Below, piece after piece: positions 1-11,523 of a DNA stretch of 64,000 nucleotides. Positions within the stretch are counted from its first letter, which is position 1, and the number at the start of each line of letters is the position of its first letter. The notes under the pieces were generated by a model. That model had not been told where the DNA came from. It did not search any database and was given only the letters and a program-made list of their open reading frames with translations. The DNA lies in the NCBI RefSeq assembly GCF_032362555.1, contig NC_083534.1:90001-154000 (forward strand), given 5' to 3'. This stretch comes from Amyelois transitella (Eukaryota; Arthropoda; Insecta; Lepidoptera; Pyralidae). The translations under genes and the position numbers were made by a program.

Positions 1-2738
1 CGTCGTTAACCTAACCCGTCGTTAACCTAACCCGTCGTTAACCTAACCCGTCGTTAACCTAACCCGTCGTTAACCTAACCCGTCGTTAACCTAACCCGTC
101 GTTAACCTAACCCGTCGTTAACCTAACCCGTCGTTAACCTAACCCGTCGTTAACCTAACCCGTCGTTAACCTAACCCGTCGTTAACCTAACCCGTCGTTA
201 ACCTAACCCGTCGTTAACCTAACCCGTCGTTAACCTAACCCGTCGTTAACCTAACCCGTCGTTAACCTAACCCGTCGTTAACCTAACCCGTCGTTAACCT
301 AACCCGTCGTTAACCTAACCCGTCGTTAACCTAACCCGTCGTTAACCTAACCCGTCGTTAACCTAACCCGTCGTTAACCTAACCCGTCGTTAACCTAACC
401 CGTCGTTAACCTAACCCGTCGTTAACCTAACCCGTCGTTAACCTAACCCGTCGTTAACCTAACCCGTCGTTAACCTAACCCGTCGTTAACCTAACCCGTC
501 GTTAACCTAACCCGTCGTTAACCTAACCCGTCGTTAACCTAACCCGTCGTTAACCTAACCCGTCGTTAACCTAACCCGTCGTTAACCTAACCCGTCGTTA
601 ACCTAACCCGTCGTTAACCTAACCCGTCGTTAACCTAACCCGTCGTTAACCTAACCCGTCGTTAACCTAACCCGTCGTTAACCTAACCCGTCGTTAACCT
701 AACCCGTCGTTAACCTAACCCGTCGTTAACCTAACCCGTCGTTAACCTAACCCGTCGTTAACCTAACCCGTCGTTAACCTAACCCGTCGTTAACCTAACC
801 CGTCGTTAACCTAACCCGTCGTTAACCTAACCCGTCGTTAACCTAACCCGTCGTTAACCTAACCCGTCGTTAACCTAACCCGTCGTTAACCTAACCCGTC
901 GTTAACCTAACCCGTCGTTAACCTAACCCGTCGTTAACCTAACCCGTCGTTAACCTAACCCGTCGTTAACCTAACCCGTCGTTAACCTAACCCGTCGTTA
1001 ACCTAACCCGTCGTTAACCTAACCCGTCGTTAACCTAACCCGTCGTTAACCTAACCCGTCGTTAACCTAACCCGTCGTTAACCTAACCCGTCGTTAACCT
1101 AACCCGTCGTTAACCTAACCCGTCGTTAACCTAACCCGTCGTTAACCTAACCCGTCGTTAACCTAACCCGTCGTTAACCTAACCCGTCGTTAACCTAACC
1201 CGTCGTTAACCTAACCCGTCGTTAACCTAACCCGTCGTTAACCTAACCCGTCGTTAACCTAACCCGTCGTTAACCTAACCCGTCGTTAACCTAACCCGTC
1301 GTTAACCTAACCCGTCGTTAACCTAACCCGTCGTTAACCTAACCCGTCGTTAACCTAACCCGTCGTTAACCTAACCCGTCGTTAACCTAACCCGTCGTTA
1401 ACCTAACCCGTCGTTAACCTAACCCGTCGTTAACCTAACCCGTCGTTAACCTAACCCGTCGTTAACCTAACCCGTCGTTAACCTAACCCGTCGTTAACCT
1501 AACCCGTCGTTAACCTAACCCGTCGTTAACCTAACCCGTCGTTAACCTAACCCGTCGTTAACCTAACCCGTCGTTAACCTAACCCGTCGTTAACCTAACC
1601 CGTCGTTAACCTAACCCGTCGTTAACCTAACCCGTCGTTAACCTAACCCGTCGTTAACCTAACCCGTCGTTAACCTAACCCGTCGTTAACCTAACCCGTC
1701 GTTAACCTAACCCGTCGTTAACCTAACCCGTCGTTAACCTAACCCGTCGTTAACCTAACCCGTCGTTAACCTAACCCGTCGTTAACCTAACCCGTCGTTA
1801 ACCTAACCCGTCGTTAACCTAACCCGTCGTTAACCTAACCCGTCGTTAACCTAACCCGTCGTTAACCTAACCCGTCGTTAACCTAACCCGTCGTTAACCT
1901 AACCCGTCGTTAACCTAACCCGTCGTTAACCTAACCCGTCGTTAACCTAACCCGTCGTTAACCTAACCCGTCGTTAACCTAACCCGTCGTTAACCTAACC
2001 CGTCGTTAACCTAACCCGTCGTTAACCTAACCCGTCGTTAACCTAACCCGTCGTTAACCTAACCCGTCGTTAACCTAACCCGTCGTTAACCTAACCCGTC
2101 GTTAACCTAACCCGTCGTTAACCTAACCCGTCGTTAACCTAACCCGTCGTTAACCTAACCCGTCGTTAACCTAACCCGTCGTTAACCTAACCCGTCGTTA
2201 ACCTAACCCGTCGTTAACCTAACCCGTCGTTAACCTAACCCGTCGTTAACCTAACCCGTCGTTAACCTAACCCGTCGTTAACCTAACCCGTCGTTAACCT
2301 AACCCGTCGTTAACCTAACCCGTCGTTAACCTAACCCGTCGTTAACCTAACCCGTCGTTAACCTAACCCGTCGTTAACCTAACCCGTCGTTAACCTAACC
2401 CGTCGTTAACCTAACCCGTCGTTAACCTAACCCGTCGTTAACCTAACCCGTCGTTAACCTAACCCGTCGTTAACCTAACCCGTCGTTAACCTAACCCGTC
2501 GTTAACCTAACCCGTCGTTAACCTAACCCGTCGTTAACCTAACCCGTCGTTAACCTAACCCGTCGTTAACCTAACCCGTCGTTAACCTAACCCGTCGTTA
2601 ACCTAACCCGTCGTTAACCTAACCCGTCGTTAACCTAACCCGTCGTTAACCTAACCCGTCGTTAACCTAACCCGTCGTTAACCTAACCCGTCGTTAACCT
2701 AACCCGTCGTTAACCTAACCCGTCGTTAACCTAACCCG
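1..2738. repeat. 16-bp telomere-like satellite array
   Basis: The unit cgtcgttaacctaacc is repeated about 171 times with no variant seen by eye; the array breaks off at 2739. The other strand reads GGTTAGGTTAACGACG, which contains one TTAGG, the insect telomere repeat. The C-rich strand runs 5' to 3' from the left edge, the orientation expected at a left chromosome end. It is not a plain (TTAGG)n telomere, so a subtelomeric or interstitial satellite is the safer call. The array may continue beyond the window. Confidence 0.97.
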
Positions 2739-3589
2739 CCCTCCCGGGCAATTTCGTTTCTTTAGCTTCTATTGAATGTGAAACCACACCGCGAGTTACT
2801 TTGGTTGCAGTGCCATCTAGTAGCAAATGATTGTAAACTTTTTCCTTTGTTATTGTTGGTTAGTTTTTGCCGAATCGCTTGCTTGTAGTTTTCTTCATCT
2901 TCCTGGCGCTTGCGTCATCTAATGTTACATGCTCATGCGAGGCGGAGCCCACGGTTTACTTTTTTCCCTTTAAGGTATTATTATATCGACGCCTTAGTCA
3001 AAACCTATACAAAGCACTCCCGGAGCTACGTTAGGAGTACTGAAAAGAACATAAAGCACCATTCAACGTGAAAACCAACTGTTGTGAAAAGATATGCGAT
3101 AATCAACAATGTGCGTGACACCATTGCCTTTCTGACGTTTTTGTTCACGTCACTTCACTTTTTAATTTTCACACTTCACTTCACTTTTTAATGTTATGGC
3201 TCCATCGTTCATCAAACGATGATATTGCCATTGTCAAGGTTGAAAATAGGTTATGCTCGAAAAAAAAAAATGTTATTATCAAATTAAAAAGCAGAAAATC
3301 TACATCTATATCTTTTTATCATTTTATATTATTTAGTAATAGTAATAAATAGTAAAGGCGTAGGGACGTGACGACCCCATCGCCCTCTGTGGAAGGGTTT
3401 CCTTCCCAGTGCAGAAATCGAACCGTTAGTTTTCACGTGATGCCTGAACGTACCGACAAACAGACAAAATCTTTTTTAATCACATATTTGGGCTTGGTAT
3501 CAATCTATTAACACCCCCTGCTATTAATTTTTTCAATATTTTCAATGTACAGAATTGACCCTTCTACAGATTTATAATATGTATAGATA
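2739..3589. other. AT-rich spacer between satellite and transposon
   Basis: No coding region was recognised. A short direct repeat (cacttcactttttaat) occurs near 3149 and again near 3176. Residues of old mobile elements may be present, but none could be assigned. Confidence 0.5.
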
Positions 3590-3593
3590 TAGA

Positions 3594-3637
3594 TGTTGCA
3601 GTCAAAACTCTTAACCAGTCAAAAGTACTATTGACTA
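3594..3637 (+). repeat. Left terminal inverted repeat of the GINGER2 element
   Basis: It begins TGTTGCAGTCAAAACTC and matches the reverse complement of 6386-6428 with about one difference. Confidence 0.93.
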
Positions 3638-3809
3638 GCAAAATCAGTCAAAAGTACTTTTGACCGTATGCTTTAGTCAACAATACTTTTAACTAAAATA
3701 ACAGTTAAAACTACTTTTGCCCAATAGAGCTGGTTAAAAGTACTTTTGACTAAGTGATTCCGTCAAAAGTAGTTTTGACTGGTTGTATCAGTCAAAACTC
3801 TTAAAAAGT
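3617..3809 (+). repeat. Left subterminal phased palindrome array
   Basis: Seven variants of a 20-bp palindrome (consensus AGTCAAAAGTACTTTTGACT) start at 3617, 3646, 3675, 3703, 3732, 3761 and 3790, spaced 28-29 bp. They are probably transposase binding sites (inference). Confidence 0.9.
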
Positions 3810-3901
3810 TAAGGTGGTCGATAAAAATAACGACAAACGCTCGTAAATAAACTTTTATATTACTCATCATTTGTGGATAACGTGCTGATATTAGAATCAA
3901 A

Positions 3902-5867
3902 ATGAGTGAGTATAAAAAGAAAGAACGCTTTTTGCAAAGAATTTTAGCGTTAGAAGATATGAAAGATAGTCATTTTAATGTTATGACAAAAGAAAAATTT
4001 GAAAAGTTTGCAATGGATGTGGAAGACGCGAAATTTGATGAAAAGAAAACACCATTACAGTACAGTAGACTAAAACGCTTCAACATCATTGAAGTTTGTG
4101 GTATAAAAAAATTAGTTACGAACACAGAACCTGTCAAATATTTTTTGCCGGCTGAGGAAATCTACGACATTATTGATGCTGCTCATATTTCTATAGGGCA
4201 TGGTGGTCGCGATAGACTTAAGAACGAAACGGCAAAAAAGTACGCTAATGTAACAAAAGAAATGATTAATATATATTTGTCAATGTGCGAAGTATGCCAA
4301 AGGAAGAAAAGCAAGAAAAGGAGGGGTTTGGTTTCGAAACCGATCCTGCACTCTGAAATGAACAGCCGCTGCCAAGTCGACCTTATTGACATGCAGTCGC
4401 AAGAAGATCGCGGGCATAAATTTATTATGGTTTATCAGGATCATTTAACTAAATTTGTAATTTTGCGACCACTGACATCAAAAAGGGCTACTGAAGTTGC
4501 ATATCAATTAATGGATATTTTTTTGACCTTTGGAGCACCATGTATTTTGCACTCAGATAATGGCAGAGAGTTTGTTAACTCAGTTATAAAAGAATTAAAA
4601 TCATATTGGCCGGAGCTAAAACTAGTAACTGGGAAACCACGTCATAGCCAAAGTCAAGGTTCCGTGGAAAGGGCTAATCAAGATGTCGAAAAAATGCTCG
4701 CATCTTGGATGGAAGACAATAAAACCACTAACTGGTCGAATGGACTAAAATTTGTTCAATTTATGAAGAACAGAGCATTTCACTCAGGGATAAAGCAGTC
4801 TCCGTATAAAGCAATGTTTGGAATGGAACCTAAAGTGGGGCTTACAACATCTAATCTACCTATGGAAATTATAAGTGGATTGCACAATGAAGAAGACTTA
4901 CAAGTTGCAATCACAGAAATGGATCAAAACTTCGATGATAATGAAGAGAACCTAGATAAACAAGAAAAAATTGAAACAAAAAAGACAGGTAAAGAACAAG
5001 AAGAAAATAAGGAACAAGAAGAAAACAAAGAACAAGAAGAAATATTTGAACACAACAGTAACGAATCAATGATATTGGAAGCAAGAGAAAAAGCGCATTT
5101 GAATTTAGTAAAACAAGCAAAGAGAATGAAAACAGCAAGCGATCAATCTCATCCACCACACAACGTCGGAGACAATGTGACCATACCAATCCCAGACGTA
5201 GACAAAGGAAAGGCAGACCTTCGTAATTTAATTGGAGTTGTATTAGAAGTTACTTGTGAGCAGTTATACAGAATTGGGACAAAGAGTGGGATTTTAGAGA
5301 AATTGTACTGCAGGTACGTACCTACTTATTAAAATTTAATGTGAGTCTACTAAGTGAATTTGTTAATATAAATGAATTTGTTTGTGTGTGTGCGTATGTG
5401 AGCGTGTGTGTATTTGTTAGTTAAAATTTGTGTGTGTGCGTGTGTGTGTGCGCATGTGTGTGCGTGTGTGTGTGCATGTGGGTGCGTGTGTATGCATGTG
5501 TGAGCATGTGTGTCCATGTGAGCGTGTGTGTATTTGTTAGTAAAAAATTGTGTGTGTGTGCGTGTATGCGTGTGAGTGTGTGTGTATTTGTTAGTTAAAT
5601 TAAAACCTACAGTAACCTGTTTTTATCATTTTATTTTCCAGATCCGAATTTGATGGCTGCAAAGAAAAATTTATCCGCCCGGATGAGGTGCCCAACAAAA
5701 CAGTTACATTACGAACAGCTGCAAAGAACGCTGCTATCGGAACAGGACAAGGTTATGCTCGATGTGTATGTTCTACGGGCTGTAAAAACAACAAATGTTT
5801 ATGCAAGAAGAAAGGATTGCTGTGTAATCCAAAGTGCCATAATAGTCTGAGTTGCATGAATAAATAA
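3902..5867 (+). CDS. GINGER2 transposase (KRBA2/SCAND3-type integrase), two exons
   Basis: Exons are 3902-5313 and 5642-5867, joined at CAG/GTACGT and TTCCAG, giving 545 aa. Read without splicing, exon 1 would end 19 bp further on at TAA. An H2C2 zinc-binding module (H95, H100, C129, C132) is followed by a DDE integrase core: D160 in the CQVD motif, D219 in HSDNG and E256 in SVERAN. An acidic Glu/Gln/Lys linker lies at about residues 350-385. Exon 2 encodes a cysteine-rich tail (pattern CVCSTGCKNNKCLC, then CNPKC) resembling the CXC-like C-terminus of KRBA2-related proteins. The intron contains a TG microsatellite. The family is known to catalyse integrase-like strand transfer; here no inactivating mutation was seen. 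Splicing is inferred from phase and from the recognisable tail. Confidence 0.9.
5379..5592. repeat. Imperfect (TG)n microsatellite in the transposase intron
   Basis: TGTGTG runs are broken by CG, CA and AT steps, with recurrent tgtatttgttagt blocks near 5408, 5527 and 5580. The block repetition suggests local tandem duplication. Confidence 0.85.
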
Positions 5868-6238
5868 TTCGTCACTGTAGACTGATAGCCTAGTAAAGTT
5901 TAAAAAAAACACGTATGTTGCTTACGATGCACAAATAATTTGCAATAAGTAAAACATATATAATTTACAAGGTTTAATTATACAATCACGAATTATGTTT
6001 TGATTTTTAAATTTCAATTATAGTTAAAAATTATTTAAGAAAAGCGATAAACTGTAAATTAATGTGTTTTTTAACTTGTATAATTTTTGATTACCTACTT
6101 TAGTTTGAATTTTTAAGTGTATCTTTTCTTTGTATTGTTTGCAATGTCAATTTTTTCGTAATAAACGATTTTACATTTAATAAATATCTTTTTCATTCAC
6201 ATCTAACGAATTAATGCTTTTGACTGATGCTTTATTCC

Positions 6239-6428
6239 AGTTAAAACTACTTTTGACGAAGAGCGTCAGTCAAAAGTACTTTTACCCGTAAATTTGCAGT
6301 CAAAAGTACTAATAACCAATAATTTTCAGTCAAAAGTACTATTGACCAACCTGTTCAGTCAAAAGTACTTTTGACTGAATTTGTTAGTCAATAGTACTTT
6401 TGACTGGTTAAGAGTTTTGACTGCAACA
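6239..6428 (-). repeat. Right subterminal palindrome array and terminal inverted repeat
   Basis: Palindrome copies start at 6239, 6268, 6298, 6328, 6357 and 6386, spaced 29-30 bp, with a half site at 6217. The copy at 6357-6376 is a perfect 20-bp palindrome. The outermost 43 bp form the right terminal repeat. Confidence 0.9.
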
Positions 6429-6688
6429 TAGATAAGACGATTTGCCCAATGTCAAAGTAGAAAATACACAATTGAACATTCTTTGTTCTGACGTTAACAA
6501 AAAAATTTTGATGTCATTGTCAATGTTAAGTGAATGTTATTGTTTACAACTTTACATCAATAAAATTTCATGTATTTTCATCTGAGGGTTTGAATTTCTT
6601 TCCACATATTGTAAATTTGTGTTTCATTCGCTGTCTTTAATTCACTTAAATTTGAGTACTATTCATGAATTATGTACAGTCTATAAAA

Positions 6689-9600
6689 ATGGACGAGTTT
6701 TTAGTTTGTCGAACATGTTTAAAGCAAAGTTCCTTGACTCCTATTTTCGTTGACTCTGATGATCATTTGCAGTATTCTAATATCATTTTCATCATCACTG
6801 GGCTTAAGGTAATAAATCCTTCTTCTATCGCAGGCGCGTAAAAGAACCTACAATCTATCACTTTGGGGTCATGTAGGAAAGAATCAAGTATGTGCTTGAA
6901 ATTTATTTATTTCAACATTAAGCACGTAAAATGTAAAACCGGTGGACTAAATGCCACAAGACATGCTCTACCAGTCGAACCTTTGGACCAAACTTAGATG
7001 GATGTTTGGGTGATGTGATAACTGTAAAAAAATATATATATATTTAATTAGTAATTCATATACCGGGTTAAAATGCTTGGCGTAAAAAGGCACAGTTTCA
7101 AATCCCACCGCGACCATGTAACTACCAATGACTATTTTCAAAGTTATGCACATTAGTTTACATACTTATTGATGCTCACACACTGAAGGAAAACATAGTG
7201 AGGAGAACTGTGCGTTCAGGCAACTGTGTCTGCAGGCTCTGTCTGCCCTGTAAGAGATTTGTGTGTATGTATGAGTTTGTAACACAATACCTATAATTGA
7301 TTTTTTAGCATATTTTGTTTCATATATTTATTACAGATAAGGGCACAAGATGGCCTGCCTCAGCAAATGTGTACTGACTGTGTGGTGTTTATCAAAAACT
7401 GCATGGAATTCAGAAGGAAATGCAAAGATGCTGAAGCTTCTCTATTACATGTCACAAAACAAATGACACATAATAAAAATTTGAAGAAAAAGAGTTTATT
7501 ACATTTTGAGAATGTGGCCCAAGAACAGGGGCTAAACATAGATGAAGATGACCGACCATTGAAGCATTTCATAGATAGGACTGATAGTGTATCGTCAAAA
7601 GATTTGGAACCAAACAACGACCTTAATATTGAGACAGTTTTGGAAGAAACGTATGATGATCATATCCAACATGAATCAGTGATTGAACATGATGTGTCAA
7701 CTAGAACTATTGTTAAAGAAGATTGCGTATCAATAATTGGAGAAAACCTCACCACAACTTTAGAACTTAACAATATTAATGAAGCAAATCCTGAAAGGAA
7801 AACAATAATGTCTAAAGATGATTCACAAGAACCGTTATATGAATTGGTAGATAGTGATACGATCAAGCAGCGAGTGTTGTGTAAGCTGTGCCACAAGGAG
7901 CTGTCGCTCCGCAGCTTCGTGTCGCACGTGGCGCGGCGGCACCCCGGGGCCGACCGGCGCGCCAAGTGCGAGCTGTGTGACCGCTACGTCACCGCCGCCA
8001 AGATGAACCGACACGTGGTGTTGGTGCACGGCTCCGGCCCGTTCAAATGTGGTGTAAGTTGTGCATTGTAGAGCATGGGCTGGCTCAAATTCAAATTCAA
8101 ATTCAAAAATTTTATTCATTATTATAGGATACTATTATATCGCTTAATAATTGTCCTATGGTTTAACAACATTGGTTGACGTCAAATAAATTACTTAAAA
8201 ACTAAGTTTACTGCCGCTTCCAAGGCGTCTAGACTATATATGCACATGGTCTGTGTGTGCAGTACTGCAAGCGCGAGCACGCGTCGCGGGAGGCGCTGCT
8301 GGAGCACGCGGGCGCGTGCGCGGACAGGAAGAAGAAGCGGAAGCCCAGCCAGACCGTATGAGACTATTTTGCTTAGATTTAAATAACTTTTGTAAAATAT
8401 GAACCGCCTTCAATCGATATCCTGCTTTTTTGAAGTCGGTTAAATTTCCAAAACCTTCTCCAAAGTAACAAACACTTTCCTGAAAACCGCATCAAAATCG
8501 GTTTAGCGAAAGTATTTATTATTAGTTGGTTTCAGGTGATACAAATATTAAAAAGGTTATTGAATAAATAAACTCTAAAAAATATTGCTCTGAGAATGGA
8601 AGACCAGCAGAATAGAAACAGTTGTACATACATATATAAATCATGCCTTTTTCCCGGAGGGGTAGGCAGAGACGTTTATGTTTTTCAATTCAACATTTGC
8701 ATTTGCATGCAGTGCCGTGTGGTTCCCGGCACCAATACAAAAAAGAATAGGACCACTCCATCTCTTTCCCATGGATGTCGTAAAAGGCGAAAAAGAAACC
8801 CAAGTTTTTAAGCCTATCCCTTAGGCTTAAAAACTTGGGTTTCTTCTTTTAGGCGATGAGCTAGCAACCTGTCACTATTTGAATCTCAATTCTATCATTA
8901 AGCCAAATAGCTGAACGTGGCCATTCAGTCTTTTCAAGACTGTTGGCTCTGTCTACCCCGCAAGGGATATAGACGTGACCATATGTGTGTATGTATGTAT
9001 TTACATAACATAAATATTTATCTCTTTTTTTTATTGGAACTTTGCATGAAGTAATTGTCAATTTGTTGGTCGTCGTCGTCAGAGCCGGGCGCTGCAGCAG
9101 TGCGCCGTGTGCCACAAGACGATGCAGCGCGCCAGCCTGCGCGCGCACACCCGCGTGCAGCACGCCGGCCTCGGGCCCGTCTGCGAGGTAGCGCGTGCGC
9201 ACCATTATCGACCCGTCATGTCGCACTGCACCATAAATTAACAGATAATTACACACACTAAGAATAAGACCGCTCCATCTCGTTCCCATGGATGTCGTAA
9301 AAGGCGACTAGTCAAAAATACTTTTATCCATCTTTGCGCAAACATGTTTCTCGCTTTATCATTATTTTGAAGGCAAAAATGAATAGACATTATTTGAGCT
9401 TGAGCTGCCCCACCTAAGGCCTAATCCTTTTTTACCATCAAGCAGGCTTTTTGAGGTTAAACGCACTCAAATTTCTACTAATATTATGTGTGTCAATGTA
9501 AGAGTAAGAAAAAGAACTTCTTTCTGGGTTTTTTTAAAGATTTTATATCTCAAGTGCATTGTATCTCTCTTAATGTGGTGAAATAAAGAGTTGTCAGAGT

Positions 9601-10410
9601 GGCGTGCGTGCGACATGTTGCAGCACTGCGGCCTGCGGTTCAGCAACAAGTTGCGGCTGCTCGAGCACGGGCGCGCCAAGCACGGCCACCACAAGCTGCA
9701 GTGCTCCTTCTGCGACTTCCAGAGCGCCGGCGTCGTCGCCTTGAGGGTAGGCTTCCTCACTCACGAATTATAACATGAACCAAGTAAAGTCGCCATTGTT
9801 AACCATACATGTGCCATGTGTATATCGGCACTAAAAGATAAAAAGAAAAGGCGACTAAGGGATTGAGGCGATTGCGCAAACGTGTTTCTCGCTTTATACA
9901 TAGGTACATACAATATTTTTGCATCGTAGAACCACGAGCGCCGTCACCGCGGCGAGAAACCGTTCGTGTGCGAGACATGCGGCGCCAAGTTCCACGCCGC
10001 GTACCTCCTCGCGCAGCACAGACACTCGCACCGCACGGAGAAACTTGTCAAGGTGAGAAACTGACAACACTCGCGAGAAACTGTTCACTCACCTTGGTAG
10101 ACAGAGCCAGTAGTCTCAAAAGACTGACAGGCCACGTTCAGCTGTTAGGCTTAATGTGAATTTGACGTCATCCATCAGAAAGCGATGGAGTGTTGCCATT
10201 ATTTTTACTAGTGTTTCACGAGATGTTGTCCCCCAGTGCGAGCAATGCCCGGCGGCGTTCAAGGCGAGCAACAACCTGCACACGCACAGGCTGGCGTGCC
10301 ACGGCGCGCGCGCGCGCTGCGAGCTGTGCGGCCGCGACTACGGCGGCCGCCTGTACGCCGCGCGCCACCGCCGCCGCGCGCATGCGCCGCCTCCCGCCGA
10401 CCTGTTATAA
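6689..10410 (+). CDS. ZAD and C2H2 zinc-finger transcription factor
   Basis: Seven exons, 6689-6808, 7337-8053, 8263-8355, 9083-9187, 9624-9746, 9930-10052 and 10237-10410, give 484 aa. All introns are phase 0 and have GT-AG ends. Exons 1-2 encode a ZAD domain (CRTC in exon 1, then DGLPQQMCTDC in exon 2), the insect dimerisation module. A Glu/Asp-rich linker follows. About nine C2H2-like fingers lie from the end of exon 2 to the C-terminus, including a typical HRGEKPFVCETC linker in exon 6. The third and ninth fingers are slightly irregular. The family binds DNA and acts in the nucleus; the target is unknown. Upstream in-frame ATGs stop quickly, so 6689 is the likely start. No specific orthologue was recognised. 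GC-rich finger exons contrast with AT-rich introns holding several repeat insertions. Confidence 0.85.
7055..7195 (+). mobile_element. tRNA-derived SINE, family D
   Basis: A degenerate tRNA-like head (ttcaaatcccacc resembles a B box) is followed by a body containing aatgactattttcaaagttatg. The same body occurs at 63112-63225, and a related head occurs inverted at 44555-44650. It lies in intron 1 of the zinc-finger gene. Confidence 0.65.
8080..8235 (-). mobile_element. LINE 3' tail, antisense
   Basis: It starts with (TTCAAA)n, read as a (TTTGAA)n tail on the other strand, and contains gacgtcaaataaatta and actgccgcttccaa. The latter motifs recur at 44860-44905 and, inverted, near 22990-23060. 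This looks like the end of a 5'-truncated non-LTR element. Confidence 0.6.
8711..9003 (+). mobile_element. Family A SINE-like repeat with (TGTA)n tail
   Basis: The copy starts at gccgtgtggttcccggcacc and ends in tgtatgtatgtat. It lies in intron 3 of the zinc-finger gene. Its middle is rearranged into a short hairpin (8796-8845). Confidence 0.85.
9258..9320 (+). mobile_element. Family A fragment
   Basis: Only the part with ccatggatgtcgtaaaaggc is present, in intron 4 of the zinc-finger gene. A further short remnant lies at 9818-9865 in intron 5. Confidence 0.7.
10090..10165 (-). mobile_element. Family A fragment, inverted
   Basis: The tail half of the repeat (tagacagagcc, then ggccacgttcagctgtt) lies in intron 6 of the zinc-finger gene. 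Confidence 0.7.
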
Positions 10411-11523
10411 ATGTTTCAAGGACATTAAAGCGTTTAAACTATCTTTATAACGCATTTTATTTTCTTATTAAGGAACCTACCTTCTATTATATAAAAAAAA
10501 ATGTACTATTGTAAAAAAATGTTAAAACGGCAAGTGTATTTCGAACTATATTTCGTCTTGGAAATAGACGTTGTGAGAAATGACCTTTTTGGGAACTAGT
10601 CGTGTTGGGAGACTGGACATTATGAGAAATAGACATTTTGGAAATTATTGTTCTCGGAAATAGACGTTTTGGAACCGTGGCTGTTTTGAATCTAAAGGCT
10701 CCCAACGAGCGATCTCTTCTAATGTAGAACGACCAACCTGTTTCCAACATTTCAAACAGGAATAAAATCCGTCCACAGCTTTCCGAGATTAGCGCATACA
10801 TACGATATAGATATAAAGGGGACACTTTAATATGTAGTGATGTAAATAATTCCTTCGCTCTGTGAATATGATATTGGACCACATTATATTATTATTGATT
10901 TATTATTGTCTTTGTTTTATTATTAGCATACATTGGTTATTCTTCTGAAACATAGAGGTACTGCCTACCCGGCCTATTTCTTTCTGCGCGAAGGGCTGTG
11001 TGTGACTGAATTTGACTGTGTCAGTCTTCTATTTCTTAGAATATTATAAAAGAGTGTAAAGCGTGATGTCTATAAAACAGAGCTTGGTGCGTTTGGTTAC
11101 CAAAGCATATAATAAGAATGAAAAGTGTATGTTAGTGTTTTGTTGGGAGCCTTGTATTGATTTTTGTTCATGCCCCTAAATGTATAAAAAAATTATTTAT
11201 CATTGACGTAGGTATTGTTTGACTCAGTTGTCACTTTGACACACGTTCGTTAGACAGATTTGATTTGACAACCGCTGTTCTATTCTCACCGCGTCGTCGC
11301 TATTTTTTGTCAATTTTGTTTATCCGTGTATTTTTATTCAAATATGCATCATAAACAGAAAAACGAATAAGATTAGGACCGAATTAACATTAATCATCAC
11401 AAGAGAATACCTTCCAACGATACTGAATTTATTTTTGCTTAGTGTGATGTATTTACGTGGACGTGTTGAGGTTTTGGCGGGATTGTGTGGAACAGTTTAA
11501 AACTAGATTTTGTGTAAGTGAGG
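10411..11523. other. Spacer between the zinc-finger and Rap1-like genes
   Basis: No gene was recognised. An ATTAAA lies at 10424, close behind the zinc-finger stop codon. A degenerate short tandem repeat occupies about 10530-10700. The last few hundred bases should hold the promoter and 5' leader of the downstream Rap1-like gene, but no clear TATA box or initiator was seen. Confidence 0.5.
10530..10700. repeat. Degenerate short tandem repeat around gaaatagacgtttt
   Basis: About eight imperfect copies of a 16-21 bp motif follow one another, for example ggaaatagacgttgt, gagaaatagacatttt and cggaaatagacgtttt. Confidence 0.6.

Larger units (their letters stand above)
3590..6432 (+). mobile_element. 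GINGER2-type DNA transposon, apparently complete
   Basis: The element spans 3594-6428 (2,835 bp) and is flanked by the 4-bp target duplication TAGA at 3590-3593 and 6429-6432. Its ends are near-perfect terminal inverted repeats of about 43 bp starting TGTTGCAGTC. A TGT start and a 4-bp duplication are what is known for GINGER elements, cut-and-paste transposons whose transposase resembles a retroviral-type integrase. Inside lie one two-exon transposase gene and phased palindromes in both subterminal regions. Intact ends, duplications and reading frame suggest recent, possibly current, activity. Confidence 0.9.

Noticed and set aside
1-2738. CRISPR-like or simple (TTAGG)n telomere
   Set aside because: No spacers, so not CRISPR. 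The unit is 16 bp and not a pure pentamer, so it was not called a plain telomere.
3617-3809. CRISPR-like regular repeats
   Set aside because: Repeats are palindromes inside the ends of a eukaryotic transposon, and the intervals are too short to be spacers.
4183-5189. Minus-strand frames inside the GINGER2 transposase
   Set aside because: Shadows of a well-supported coding exon.
5650-5850. Independent 66-codon gene
   Set aside because: This frame is offset from the phase set by the exon 1 splice. The correct frame from 5642 gives the cysteine-rich transposase tail.
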